A stretch of DNA of 64,000 bases from the NCBI RefSeq assembly GCF_041020765.1, contig NZ_JBEUEJ010000007.1; one strand, given 5' to 3'. Numbering within the stretch: position 1 is the stretch's first letter; the number at the start of each line of letters is the position of its first letter. Below, piece after piece: positions 1 through 8,977 of this stretch. The notes beneath the pieces are model-generated. The model was not told the origin of the DNA. It searched no databases and was given only the letters and a program-made list of their open reading frames with translations. Source of the stretch: Kineococcus terrestris (GTDB lineage: Bacteria; Actinomycetota; Actinomycetes; Actinomycetales; Kineococcaceae). The position numbers were made by a program, and so were the translations under genes.

Positions 1-453
1 CTGCGCCACGACCCCTTCGCGATGCTGCCGTTCGCCGGCTACGACATCGGCCGGTACGCCGCGCACTGGCTGTCGGTGCGGGACCGCGTGCCCGCCGGGG
101 GCCTGCCGCAGGTGTTCACCGTGAACTGGTTCCGCCGCGGGGAGGACGGGCGGTTCCTGTGGCCGGGGTTCGGGGAGAACTCCCGCGTGCTGGACTGGGT
201 GTGCCGGCGGCTGGAGGGCACCGCGGAGGCGGTGTTCTCCCCGGTGGGCCTGGTACCGGCGCCCGGGTCGCTGGACCTGGACGGCCTGGACGTGCCGGCC
301 GAGGACCTGGCGGAGCTGTTCCGGGTCGACCCGGAGGCGTGGACCGCGGAGGTGGAGCACCTGAGCGAGTGGTTCACGACGTTCGGCGGCACGCTGCCCG
401 AGGAGGTCGCCGGGCACCTGGACCTGCTGCGCTACCGCCTCACCGGCGAGTGA
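1..453 (+). CDS. pckG: Phosphoenolpyruvate carboxykinase (GTP), C-terminal part
   Basis: This is the last 150 codons of a GTP-dependent PEP carboxykinase, which converts oxaloacetate and GTP to PEP, CO2 and GDP in gluconeogenesis. The reading frame is open from the first base, so the gene begins before the window. The family's C-terminal landmarks are present: DPFAMLPFAGYDIGRY, then FTVNWFRRGEDGRFLWPGFG, the GENSRVLDW block, and the LDLDGLD segment leading to the final helices. The enzyme is normally about 600 residues, so roughly a quarter is visible. It ends convergently with the next gene, leaving only 9 bases between stops. The family call is secure; nothing can be said about its start or promoter. 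Confidence 0.95.
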   Translation: MRHDPFAMLPFAGYDIGRYAAHWLSVRDRVPAGGLPQVFTVNWFRRGEDGRFLWPGFGENSRVLDWVCRRLEGTAEAVFSPVGLVPAPGSLDLDGLDVPAEDLAELFRVDPEAWTAEVEHLSEWFTTFGGTLPEEVAGHLDLLRYRLTGE

Positions 454-462
454 GCGCCGCGC

Positions 463-1428
463 TCACGGCCGCACGAGCACCTTGCCGACCGCCCGGCCGG
501 ACTCCAGCCGGGCGAAGGCGTCCCGGGCGTCGGCGAGGGCGTGCACCGAGTCGACCTCGGGCGCGAGGTCCCGCAGCTCGCAGAAGCGCAGCAGCCGGCG
601 GAACTCCTCCAGCGTGCCCATGGTGGAGCCGAGCACGCGCAGCTGCTTGAAGAACACGTGCTCCAGCATCGCCGGCGGCGCCCCGCCGGTCGTGGCGCCG
701 GAGACGACCACGCACCCGCCGGGGCGCAGCGAGGCCACCGAGTGCTTCCACGTGGCCTCGCCGACGGTCTCGAACGCGGCGTCGACCTTCTCCGGCAGCC
801 GCTCCCCCGCCGCGAACACCCGGTCGGCGCCCCAGTCCAGGGCCCGCTGGGACCGCTCGGGGTCGCGGCCGGCCACCCACACCCGCAGGCCGGCGGCGGC
901 GCCCAGCACCACCAGCGCGTTGGACACGCCGCCGGCGGCGCCCTGCACGAGGACGGTCTGCCCGGGCACGGCGGCGGCCTGGGTGAACAGCATCCGGTAG
1001 GCCGTCAGCCAGGCCGTGCCCAGCGAGGCGCCGCGCTCGGGCGACCAGCCGGCCGGCAGCGGCAGCAGGTTGCGCCGCGGCACGTGGACGTGCTCGGCCA
1101 GCGTGCCCGGGTGCAGCTCCGACAGCAGCGTGCGCGAGGGGGCGAGGGTCTCGTCGCCGCGCACGTCGTCGGGGGTGACGACGGCGTGCACGACGACCTC
1201 CTCGCCGTCCTCGGTGGTCCCGGCGGCGTCGCAGCCCAGGACCATCGGCAGCCGCTCGGCCGGCAGCCCGACCCCGCGCAGGCTCCACAGGTCGTGGCGG
1301 TTGAGGGCGGCGGCGCGCACGTCCACCCGCACCCACCCCTCGGGCGCGGGGTCCGCGGGCGCGTCGGCGACCTCCAGGGCGGCCAGCGGGTCGTCGGGCA
1401 GGGCGCGCACGGCGCGGGCGGCGAGCAC
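463..1428 (-). CDS. Zinc-type alcohol dehydrogenase-like (MDR) oxidoreductase
   Basis: A 321-residue medium-chain dehydrogenase/reductase of the quinone oxidoreductase type. The N-terminal GroES-like domain carries AAALNRHDLWSLRG and the GCDAAG motif, and the Rossmann half has LVQGAAGGVSNALV as the NAD(P)H loop followed by ALDWGADRVF. No structural-zinc cysteine cluster is seen, which fits zinc-independent members. Substrate is unknown. The GTG start at 1428 is preceded by TAGCGT on the minus strand with a 6-base spacer, the pattern of a leaderless actinobacterial promoter, so the start is probably correct. It is divergent from the thioesterase gene with only 42 bases between the two starts, suggesting shared promoter space. 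Confidence 0.88.
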   Translation of the reverse strand: MLAARAVRALPDDPLAALEVADAPADPAPEGWVRVDVRAAALNRHDLWSLRGVGLPAERLPMVLGCDAAGTTEDGEEVVVHAVVTPDDVRGDETLAPSRTLLSELHPGTLAEHVHVPRRNLLPLPAGWSPERGASLGTAWLTAYRMLFTQAAAVPGQTVLVQGAAGGVSNALVVLGAAAGLRVWVAGRDPERSQRALDWGADRVFAAGERLPEKVDAAFETVGEATWKHSVASLRPGGCVVVSGATTGGAPPAMLEHVFFKQLRVLGSTMGTLEEFRRLLRFCELRDLAPEVDSVHALADARDAFARLESGRAVGKVLVRP

Positions 1429-1434
1429 GCGGCG

Positions 1435-1463
1435 ACGCTACCGGCGGTGGCGGTCGGTAGCCT
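1435..1463. promoter_or_regulatory. Divergent leaderless promoter pair
   Basis: The 42 bases between two divergent GTG starts contain a minus-strand TAGCGT (1435-1440) 6 bases before the GTG at 1428 and a plus-strand TAGCCT (1458-1463) 7 bases before the GTG at 1471. TANNNT placed 6-7 bases before an RTG start is the typical -10 position for leaderless actinobacterial mRNAs. The arms GCTACCG/CGGTAGC form an inverted repeat because the two -10 regions mirror each other. No Shine-Dalgarno sequence is present on either side. Confidence 0.6.
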
Positions 1464-1470
1464 CCCGGGC

Positions 1471-2352
1471 GTGCTGAGCGGGACGGACGGGCGGGACGAC
1501 GGGCGGCTGCTGCGCCAGGTGCTGGACGTGCGGCCCCTGGCGGGGCGCGAGGACGTCTTCGCGGGGGCGAACCTGCCGCACTGGCGCCCGCGCCTGTTCG
1601 GCGGGCAGGTGCTCGGGCAGGCCGCGGTGGCCGCCGGCCGCACCGCACCGGCCGACCGGGTGCTGCACTCGATGCACGCCTACTTCCTGCGCCCGGGCGA
1701 CCCGGACGTGCCGGTGGAGCTGTCGGTGGAGCGGCTGCGCGACGGGCGCTCCTTCTCCGCCCGCCGCGTGCAGGCCCTGCAGGACGGCGCGCCGATCCTG
1801 TCGGGCATCGCCTCCTTCCAGGTGCCCGCCGAGGGCCTGGACCACGCCCGCCCGGCGCCCGACGTGCCCGGTCCCGAGGGCCTGCCCAGCGACGCCGAGC
1901 TGCTGGAGGCGCTGGACCACCCCGCGGCCCGGCTCATGGCCCGCGCCCGGCCGGTGGAGCTGCGGCACGTCGACGAGGCGATCTACGCCGCGCCCGCCGC
2001 CGAGCGGCGCGACGAGCAGGCGGTGTGGGTGCGTCTGCCCGCCGGGCTGGCCGACGACCCGCTGCTGCACCAGGCGGGCATCGCGTTCCTGTCCGACGTG
2101 ACGGTGCTGGAGCCGGTGCTGCGCCGGCACGGGCTGCCGTGGGGCACCCCCGGGATGCGGGTGGCCAGCCTGGACCACGCGCTGTGGTGGCACCGGCCCG
2201 CCCGCGCCGACGAGTGGCTGCTGCACGTGAGCGCCAGCCCCAGCGCCTCGGGGGCGCGGGGGATGGCCTCGGGCTGGATCTACGACGAGCAGCGGCGCCT
2301 GGTGGCGACCGTCGCGCAGGAGGGCATGGTGCGGCTGCCGCAGCAGCCCTGA
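1471..2352 (+). CDS. tesB: Acyl-CoA thioesterase II
   Basis: A 293-residue TesB-type double-hotdog thioesterase that hydrolyses acyl-CoA to free fatty acid and CoA. Hallmarks are the FGGQVLGQA start of the first hotdog, LHSMHAYFLRPGD, and in the second hotdog ASLDHALWWHRP and the closing GWIYDEQRRLVATVAQEGM, with the family's Asp in LDHA. Length matches TesB (about 285-290 residues). The frame is open far upstream, but homology begins at DGRLLRQVLDV, and the GTG at 1471 sits 7 bases after a TAGCCT -10 box, so that start was chosen. It shares its promoter region with the divergent oxidoreductase. Confidence 0.93.
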   Translation: MLSGTDGRDDGRLLRQVLDVRPLAGREDVFAGANLPHWRPRLFGGQVLGQAAVAAGRTAPADRVLHSMHAYFLRPGDPDVPVELSVERLRDGRSFSARRVQALQDGAPILSGIASFQVPAEGLDHARPAPDVPGPEGLPSDAELLEALDHPAARLMARARPVELRHVDEAIYAAPAAERRDEQAVWVRLPAGLADDPLLHQAGIAFLSDVTVLEPVLRRHGLPWGTPGMRVASLDHALWWHRPARADEWLLHVSASPSASGARGMASGWIYDEQRRLVATVAQEGMVRLPQQP

Positions 2353-2371
2353 GCGCGGGACCCCGGCGGCC

Positions 2372-3052
2372 TCAGCCGGGCTGCTCCTCGCCCGTGTAGA
2401 AGGCGCGGGTGCGCCCGGCCGCGGCGCGGGCCTCGTCGGCCGGCACCCCGGCCGCGGCGGCCGCCTCGCCCCAGGCGGCGCTGGCCGCGGCCAGGAACGC
2501 CCGGCCCTCGGGGCGGGTCTCGAACCCGTCCGCCTCGGCGGGGCGCTCGCCGCCGCTGCGCAGGTGCAGCGCCATGCCCAGCAGGGCCAGGTCCCAGCCC
2601 ACGCCCGTGGCCCCGGGCCCGTACTGGGCCCAGAAGGGGTCGGGGACGTCGGCCTCGTGGTGCAGGGTCAACCGGGCGCCGTCGCCCTCGGCGCGCAGCT
2701 CGACGCGCACGACGCTGCTCTGGTCGCCGAACTCCCAGGTGAGCGAGTACCCGTGCGGCGGGTCGCAGGAGGTCACCTCGCCGCCCGCGTTGCCCTCGAC
2801 CTGGTAGCGGCCGCCGAGGCGCAGGTCGCCGCTGACGGGCGCGAACCAGCGCGCGATCCGCTCGGCGTCGGTGCACGCCTCCCACAGGTCCTCCAGCGTC
2901 GTGGGGTACGTGCGGCTGATCGTGGCCGTGCAGGCGACCGCGCCGTCGCCCGGGACGGCGGAGACCCGCCGCGTCACCGCGTCCGCCTCACCGGCCAGTC
3001 CTCCCGCGCCGCCGCCCGCGCCGTCCTGCTCCGTCGTGCCGTCGCTGCTCAT
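2372..3052 (-). CDS. SRPBCC (AHSA1-like) domain protein
   Basis: A 226-residue START/Bet v 1-like protein of the AHSA1 (SRPBCC) group. After a flexible 35-residue N-terminus comes ISRTYPTTLEDLWEACTDAERIARWFAPV, the standard first strand and helix, then GGRYQVEGNAGGEV, SLTWEFGD and RLTLHHEADV, ending in a long C-terminal helix. Such proteins bind a hydrophobic ligand in a helix-grip pocket; the ligand here is unknown. The ATG at 3052 overlaps the stop of the upstream ArsR gene (ATGA), so the two are translationally coupled. ArsR plus SRPBCC is a recurring pair in actinobacteria in which the regulator controls its partner. Confidence 0.9.
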   Translation of the reverse strand: MSSDGTTEQDGAGGGAGGLAGEADAVTRRVSAVPGDGAVACTATISRTYPTTLEDLWEACTDAERIARWFAPVSGDLRLGGRYQVEGNAGGEVTSCDPPHGYSLTWEFGDQSSVVRVELRAEGDGARLTLHHEADVPDPFWAQYGPGATGVGWDLALLGMALHLRSGGERPAEADGFETRPEGRAFLAAASAAWGEAAAAAGVPADEARAAAGRTRAFYTGEEQPG

Positions 3053-3429
3053 CCCGCGTCCTCCTCGTGGTCGTGGTGCTGCTGCTCGTGCTCGGCGCGG
3101 GCCCGGCGCCGCTCCCGCTGCCCCCGGGCGATCTCGGTGCCCAGGGCGTCCAGCCGCGGTTCCCACACGTGCCGGAACCCGGCCAGCCAGTCCTCGGCCT
3201 CGCGCAGCGGCTCGGGACGCACGGCGTACAGGCGGCGGCGGCCCTCGACCCGGACCGTCGCGAAGCCGTTCTCGCGCAGCACCTTCAGGTGCTGGGAGAC
3301 GGCGGGCTGGCTGATCCCGCGCTCGGCGCGCACGACGTCGGCGACCTCCCCGGCCGAGCGCTCCCCGTCGGCCAGCAGCTCGAGGACGCGCCGGCGCACC
3401 GGGTCGCCGAGGACGTCGAGCGCGTGCAC
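3049..3429 (-). CDS. ArsR/SmtB family transcriptional regulator
   Basis: A 126-residue winged-helix regulator. The fold runs from LDVLGDPVRRRVLELLADGE through the recognition helix ISQPAVSQHLKVLRENGF to the wing VRVEGRRRLYAVRPEPL. The classical ArsR metal-binding cysteines are missing, so it is unlikely to be a metal sensor; the tail instead is rich in His and Glu (EQQHHDHEED). It is the first gene of a two-gene operon with the SRPBCC protein and is divergent from the DszC-like flavoenzyme, making the 106-base gap between them its likely operator region. The GTG at 3429 was chosen because the fold starts immediately after it. Confidence 0.92.
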   Translation of the reverse strand: MHALDVLGDPVRRRVLELLADGERSAGEVADVVRAERGISQPAVSQHLKVLRENGFATVRVEGRRRLYAVRPEPLREAEDWLAGFRHVWEPRLDALGTEIARGQRERRRARAEHEQQHHDHEEDAG

Positions 3430-3450
3430 GTCCCGAGGGTCCCCCCGCCA

Positions 3451-3470
3451 GACCTATAAGTCAAGACTGA
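3451..3470. promoter_or_regulatory. AT-rich divergent promoter/possible ArsR operator
   Basis: An unusually AT-rich patch in the divergent gap between the ArsR and flavoenzyme genes. It holds AGTC-AA-GACT (3459-3468), a short inverted repeat, overlapping TATAGG on the minus strand, which would suit a -10 box for the ArsR gene. An operator role is inference from position only. Confidence 0.35.
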
Positions 3471-3535
3471 TGGGTGAGGCGTGGCACAGTGGCCGTGACA
3501 GCCACCCCCGAAGCCACCCCCGAGGAGGACTCCGC

Positions 3536-4699
3536 GTGGACGACGAGGTCTTCACCGACCTGCTGACCGAGGTGCGCGCCGGCGCCGCCGAGCGCGAGCG
3601 GCGGCGCGAGCTGCCCCGCGACCTCGTCGCCCGGCTGACGGCGGCCGGGCTGCCCTCGGCCCGCGTGCCCGCCGAGCACGGCGGCGAGGGCGCGGACCTG
3701 GTGACGGTCTTCGACCGCCTGGTGCGCCTGGCGCGCGCCGACTCCAACGTGGCGCACGTCTTCCGCGGGCACCTGGCGTTCGTGGAGAAGCAGCTGTTCG
3801 AGACCGACGAGGACGTGCGCGGTCGCTGGTGGCCGCGGTTCCTCGACGGCCGCCTCGTCGGCAACGCCGTCTCGGAGTCCGGCGGCACCTCGGACGTGTC
3901 CACCGCGCTGCGCGAGGCGGACGGCCGGCTGCTGCTGACCGGCCGGAAGTTCTACACGACCGGCTGCCTGTACGCGGACTGGATCGACACCTCGGCGACC
4001 TGGGACGGCGCCGCCGTGCAGGTCTCGGTGCCCACGGGCGCGGCCGGCGTCGAGGTCGTCGACGACTGGAAGGGGTTCGGGCAGCGCCTGACGGGCAGCG
4101 GCACGACGACGTTCACCGACGTCGAGGTCGACCGCGCCGAGGTCCGGCCCGTGGACCCCGACGACGACCTCCAGACGTACCTGCTGGGGTTCTTCCAGCT
4201 CGTCCTGCTGGCCGTCAGCGCCGGGATCGCGCACGCCGCCCTCGACGACGCCGTGGACTTCGTCCGCCCCCGCACCCGGGTGTTCGGCTACGCCGGGCAG
4301 GTGCGCCCGCGCGAGCACGACCTCGTGCAGGCCGTCGTGGGCGACCTGTCCAGCGCGGCGTCGGTCGCGCGCGCCGTCGTCCTGCACGCCGCGCGCACGC
4401 TCGACGCTGCCCAGCGCGCCCACCGCGGCGGGGCGGCCGGCTCCCCCGACGCGCTGCGCGAGGCGCAGCTGGAGGTCTACCGCGCCCAGCAGGTCGTCCT
4501 GCCGCTGGTGGTGCGCGCCACCAGCGACCTGTTCGAGGTGGGCGGCGCCTCGGCCACCGACACCGCCCTCGGCCTGGACCGCCACTGGCGCAACGCCCGC
4601 ACCATCGCCACCCACAACCCCGCGGTGCACCGCAAGCGCGCCATCGGCGACTGGGAGCTGAACCGCACCCCGACGCGCCGCTACCTGCCCGCCGGCTGA
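3536..4699 (+). CDS. Acyl-CoA dehydrogenase-fold flavoprotein, DszC/SfnB-like
   Basis: A 387-residue member of the acyl-CoA dehydrogenase superfamily closer to the reduced-flavin monooxygenases DszC/SfnB than to true fatty acyl-CoA dehydrogenases. Visible features are the helical N-terminal domain, GNAVSESGGTSDVS in the middle domain, GRKFYTTGCLYADWIDTSAT, DDWKGFGQRLTGSGTTTF, and the C-terminal HWRNARTIATHNPAVHRKRA with GDWELN, typical of that group. A catalytic Glu of straight-chain dehydrogenases is not evident. Such enzymes oxygenate sulfur, nitrogen or aromatic substrates with FMNH2 from a separate reductase, but no reductase is adjacent. The GTG at 3536 follows GAGGAGGAC at a normal distance. 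Substrate is unknown; it may be regulated by the divergent ArsR. Confidence 0.85.
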   Translation: MDDEVFTDLLTEVRAGAAERERRRELPRDLVARLTAAGLPSARVPAEHGGEGADLVTVFDRLVRLARADSNVAHVFRGHLAFVEKQLFETDEDVRGRWWPRFLDGRLVGNAVSESGGTSDVSTALREADGRLLLTGRKFYTTGCLYADWIDTSATWDGAAVQVSVPTGAAGVEVVDDWKGFGQRLTGSGTTTFTDVEVDRAEVRPVDPDDDLQTYLLGFFQLVLLAVSAGIAHAALDDAVDFVRPRTRVFGYAGQVRPREHDLVQAVVGDLSSAASVARAVVLHAARTLDAAQRAHRGGAAGSPDALREAQLEVYRAQQVVLPLVVRATSDLFEVGGASATDTALGLDRHWRNARTIATHNPAVHRKRAIGDWELNRTPTRRYLPAG

Positions 4700-4730
4700 C
4701 GGCGGACGGGCGGCGGGCGGGCGGGACCGC

Positions 4731-7043
4731 TCAGCGCAGCTCGCGCGGGTCGCGCCCGGCCGGCTGGGACGGGCGCGGCAGCTCCTCCAGCGGCTCGATG
4801 CCGAACGTGCGGGGGGCGTCCAGGTCCACGGTGAACTCCTCGCCGTGGTGGCTGGTGCGCACCGGCCCGCCGCTGACGACGGTGTACGTGGCCTCCTCCT
4901 GCGTGACGCGCACCTCCAGGCACGCCCCCCGCTGCCGGGTGCGGAACCGCAGCCCGCTCAGGCCCTCCGGCAGGCGCGGGGCGAAGGTCAGCCGCCCGTC
5001 GGCGTCGCGCATCCCCCCGTAGCCGAGGACCAGCGCCGACCACGCCCCGGCCAGCGAGGCGATGTGCAGCCCGTCCTCGGTGGACTCGCGCAGGTCGTGC
5101 AGGTCCACGAACGCCGCCTCGTGGACGTAGTCGGCGGCCAGCCCCAGGTGGCCGGTCTCGGCCGCCACGACGGCCTGCACGGACGCCGACAGCGAGGAGT
5201 CGCGCACCGTCAGGGCCTCGTAGCGCTCGAACGCCGCACGCTTCTCCGCCGCCGTCATGCAGTCCGGGCGCATCTGGATCGCGAGCACCAGGTCGGCCTG
5301 CTTGGCGACCTGGCGCCGGTACAGGCTGAAGTACGGGTAGTGGTCGGCCAGCGGGTACGCCTCCGGCGGGGTGCCCTCGAAGTCCCAGCGCTTGCGCTCG
5401 CTGGCTCCCTCGTCCTGCGCGTGCACCCCGGTGGCCGGGTCGCGCGGCACGTGCACGGCGTCCGCCAGGCGCTCCCAGTCGGCCAGCTCGTCCTCGTCGA
5501 CGCCCAGCGCGGCGGCGCGCTCGCCGAAGCGCCGGGCCAGCGCGACGGCCGAGCGCAGGTTCGCCTGCGCCATGAGGTTGGTGTACGCGTTGTCGTCCAC
5601 CAGGGCGCTGTACTCGTCCGGGCCGGTCACCCCGTCGACGTGGAAGCGGCCCTCGGCGTCCTCCCGGCCCAGCACCACCCAGGTGCGGGCCGTCTCGACC
5701 ACCAGGTCCACGACGACCTCGCGGGCCAGGTCGTCGTCGCCGGTGGCGCCCACGTACCGCACGGCGGCGTCGGCGATGTCGGCGTTCAGGTGCACCGCCG
5801 CGGTGCCGGCCGGCCAGTACCCCGAGCTCTCCCGCCCGGTGATCGTGCGCCACGGGAACGTCGCCCCGGCCAGGCCCAGCTCGCGGGCGCGCTCGCGCGC
5901 GGCGGGCAGCATGGTGTGCCGCCAGCGCAGCGCGTCCGCCGCGGCCCGCGGCCACACGTGGTTGAGCATCGGCATGACGAACACCTCGGTGTCCCAGAAG
6001 GTGTGCCCGTCGTACCCGGTGCCCGTCAGGCCCTTGGCGGGGATGCCGCGGTCGGTGGCCTGCGCGGACGCCTGCAGGACGTGGAACAGCGCGAAGCGGA
6101 CCGCCTGCTGCAGGCCGGCGTCGCCCTCGACCTCGACGTCGGCGCGCTCCCAGAACTCGTCCAGCACGGCGCGCTGCTGCTGCGCGAGGCGCTCGAACCC
6201 CGCGCGCAGCCCGTCGGCGACGACGTGCTGCAGGTCCTGCACGAGGTCCTCGGTGTCGTCCTTCGGCTTCCAGCCCAGCGCCACGACCTTCACCACCCGC
6301 AGCTGCTCGCCCGGCGCCAGCCGGACCCTGGAGGCGGTGACGACGCGGTCGGAGGTGGCGTGCGTGCGCACCTCGGTGTCCGCCGGCCCGGTCACCTCGT
6401 GCTCGACGACGGCGGCGACCGCCAGGCCGCTGCCGTCGGTGCGCTGGCGCAGCACCCCGCCGCGCTGCCCGGCCGAGGTCCGGGTGTCGTGCAGCTCCGC
6501 GCTGGCGACGACGGCCGAGCGCACCTCCACGTCCAGCGGCTCCTCCAGCGCCCGCACCCGGTGGTCCACGAGCACCAGGCCCGGCACCTCCAGCGGCACC
6601 AGCCGCTCCGAGCGCAGCTCCAGCGAGGCGCCCGACGGGGACGTCCAGCGCGCCGCGCGGCGCAGCGTGCCCGCGCGCAGGTCCAGGACGCGCTCGTGCT
6701 CGTGCAGGGTCCCGGTGCGCACGTCGAGGCGCTCGTCGCCGACGAACACCTCCACCAGCGTCGGGTCGGGCACCTCCACGAGGCGCTCCTGCACCTTCGG
6801 GTAGCCGTAGCTGTACTCCGGGTAGCGCAACGGGTGCAGCTCGTACGCCCCGCTGAGGTAGGTGCCCGGGCTGCCGAACGGCGAGCCCTCGTCGAGCGTC
6901 CCGCGCACCCCCGTGCGCCCGTTGGCCAGGGCGAACAGCGACTCGGTGCGCTCCAGCGCCGAGACGTCCAGCTCCCCCTCCCTCACCGCCCACGCCTCGA
7001 CCGGCCCGAGGTCCTTGCCGCTGCTGCTGCCCGCTCCGTCCAC
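4731..7043 (-). CDS. Glycoside hydrolase family 65 protein (disaccharide phosphorylase-like)
   Basis: A 770-residue GH65 protein, the family of maltose, trehalose and kojibiose phosphorylases, which use phosphate to split alpha-glucosides into beta-glucose 1-phosphate and a sugar. It has the N-terminal beta-sandwich (ESLFALANGRTGVRG), the linker, then the (alpha/alpha)6 barrel with GYDGHTFWDTEVF, FPWRTITGRESSGYWP, and GPDEYS carrying the predicted general acid Glu477. Other members usually have GPDEYH; Ser here is seen in an actinobacterial subgroup. The phosphate-site region VRDSSLSASVQA and GLHIASLAGAW are intact. No phosphoglucomutase or HAD gene is next to it, so the substrate cannot be inferred from context. 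The GTG start lacks a clear Shine-Dalgarno; a GTG 19 codons downstream is an alternative. Confidence 0.9.
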   Translation of the reverse strand: MDGAGSSSGKDLGPVEAWAVREGELDVSALERTESLFALANGRTGVRGTLDEGSPFGSPGTYLSGAYELHPLRYPEYSYGYPKVQERLVEVPDPTLVEVFVGDERLDVRTGTLHEHERVLDLRAGTLRRAARWTSPSGASLELRSERLVPLEVPGLVLVDHRVRALEEPLDVEVRSAVVASAELHDTRTSAGQRGGVLRQRTDGSGLAVAAVVEHEVTGPADTEVRTHATSDRVVTASRVRLAPGEQLRVVKVVALGWKPKDDTEDLVQDLQHVVADGLRAGFERLAQQQRAVLDEFWERADVEVEGDAGLQQAVRFALFHVLQASAQATDRGIPAKGLTGTGYDGHTFWDTEVFVMPMLNHVWPRAAADALRWRHTMLPAARERARELGLAGATFPWRTITGRESSGYWPAGTAAVHLNADIADAAVRYVGATGDDDLAREVVVDLVVETARTWVVLGREDAEGRFHVDGVTGPDEYSALVDDNAYTNLMAQANLRSAVALARRFGERAAALGVDEDELADWERLADAVHVPRDPATGVHAQDEGASERKRWDFEGTPPEAYPLADHYPYFSLYRRQVAKQADLVLAIQMRPDCMTAAEKRAAFERYEALTVRDSSLSASVQAVVAAETGHLGLAADYVHEAAFVDLHDLRESTEDGLHIASLAGAWSALVLGYGGMRDADGRLTFAPRLPEGLSGLRFRTRQRGACLEVRVTQEEATYTVVSGGPVRTSHHGEEFTVDLDAPRTFGIEPLEELPRPSQPAGRDPRELR

Positions 7044-7108
7044 GGGGGCATCCGAGCAGGTCGCGCCCGTTCCCGCACCCGCTCGCGCCCCGCCCCGGGA
7101 CCCGGACG

Positions 7109-7156
7109 CCGACGGGCGGGCGTCCCCACCGGCCGGTGGGGACGCCCGCCCGTCGG
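7109..7156 (-). terminator. 48-bp perfect palindrome, terminator of ettA
   Basis: Bases 7109-7156 are an exact palindrome, two 24-base arms meeting at CCACCGGCCGGTGG. It lies 18 bases beyond the ettA stop and upstream of the GH65 start, so it most likely forms the intrinsic terminator of ettA transcripts. There is no following U tract, common in high-GC actinobacteria. Confidence 0.75.
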
Positions 7157-7173
7157 GGAGCGGGACGCGCGCG

Positions 7174-8856
<1,683 letters not shown>

Positions 8857-8862
8857 GCCCCC

Positions 8863-8868
8863 AGGCTA
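8863..8868 (-). promoter_or_regulatory. Leaderless -10 element of ettA
   Basis: TAGCCT on the minus strand ends 6 bases before the ettA ATG, with no Shine-Dalgarno sequence between. This spacing places the transcription start at or next to the initiation codon. Confidence 0.55.
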
Positions 8869-8889
8869 GTGGGTAGGCTGCGCGGGTCC

Positions 8890-8962
8890 GCCCCCGTAGC
8901 TCAACGGACAGAGCGGCCGGCTTCTACCCGGTTGGTTGGGAGTTCGAATCTCTCCGGGGGCA
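8890..8962 (+). tRNA. tRNA-Arg (anticodon TCT)
   Basis: A complete 73-base cloverleaf. The acceptor arms GCCCCCG and CGGGGGC pair fully, the D stem is GCTC/GAGC, the anticodon stem GCCGG/CCGGT encloses loop CTTCTAC with anticodon TCT at 8923-8925, a 5-base variable loop follows, and the T stem GGGAG/CTCTC encloses TTCGAAT. CCA is not encoded (the discriminator A is followed by CCG). It reads AGA codons, which are rare in DNA of this GC content. It lies between divergently placed protein genes and carries no integrase or att duplication nearby. Confidence 0.97.
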
Positions 8963-8977
8963 CCGTCCCGGGCGCGC

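Noticed and set aside
1437..1461. GCTACCG-N11-CGGTAGC as a regulator operator
   Set aside because: The symmetry is explained by two mirrored -10 boxes of divergent leaderless promoters; no regulator is adjacent.
541..1470. Upstream extension of the tesB frame
   Set aside because: It is antisense to the MDR oxidoreductase and lacks similarity; a leaderless promoter and GTG at 1471 explain the start.
2564..3535. Long N-terminal extension of the DszC-like gene
   Set aside because: It overlaps the ArsR and SRPBCC genes antisense; the GTG at 3536 has GAGGAGG before it and the family N-terminus.
8890..8962. tRNA-Arg as an integration site
   Set aside because: No integrase, no duplicated tRNA 3' end and ordinary core genes on both sides.
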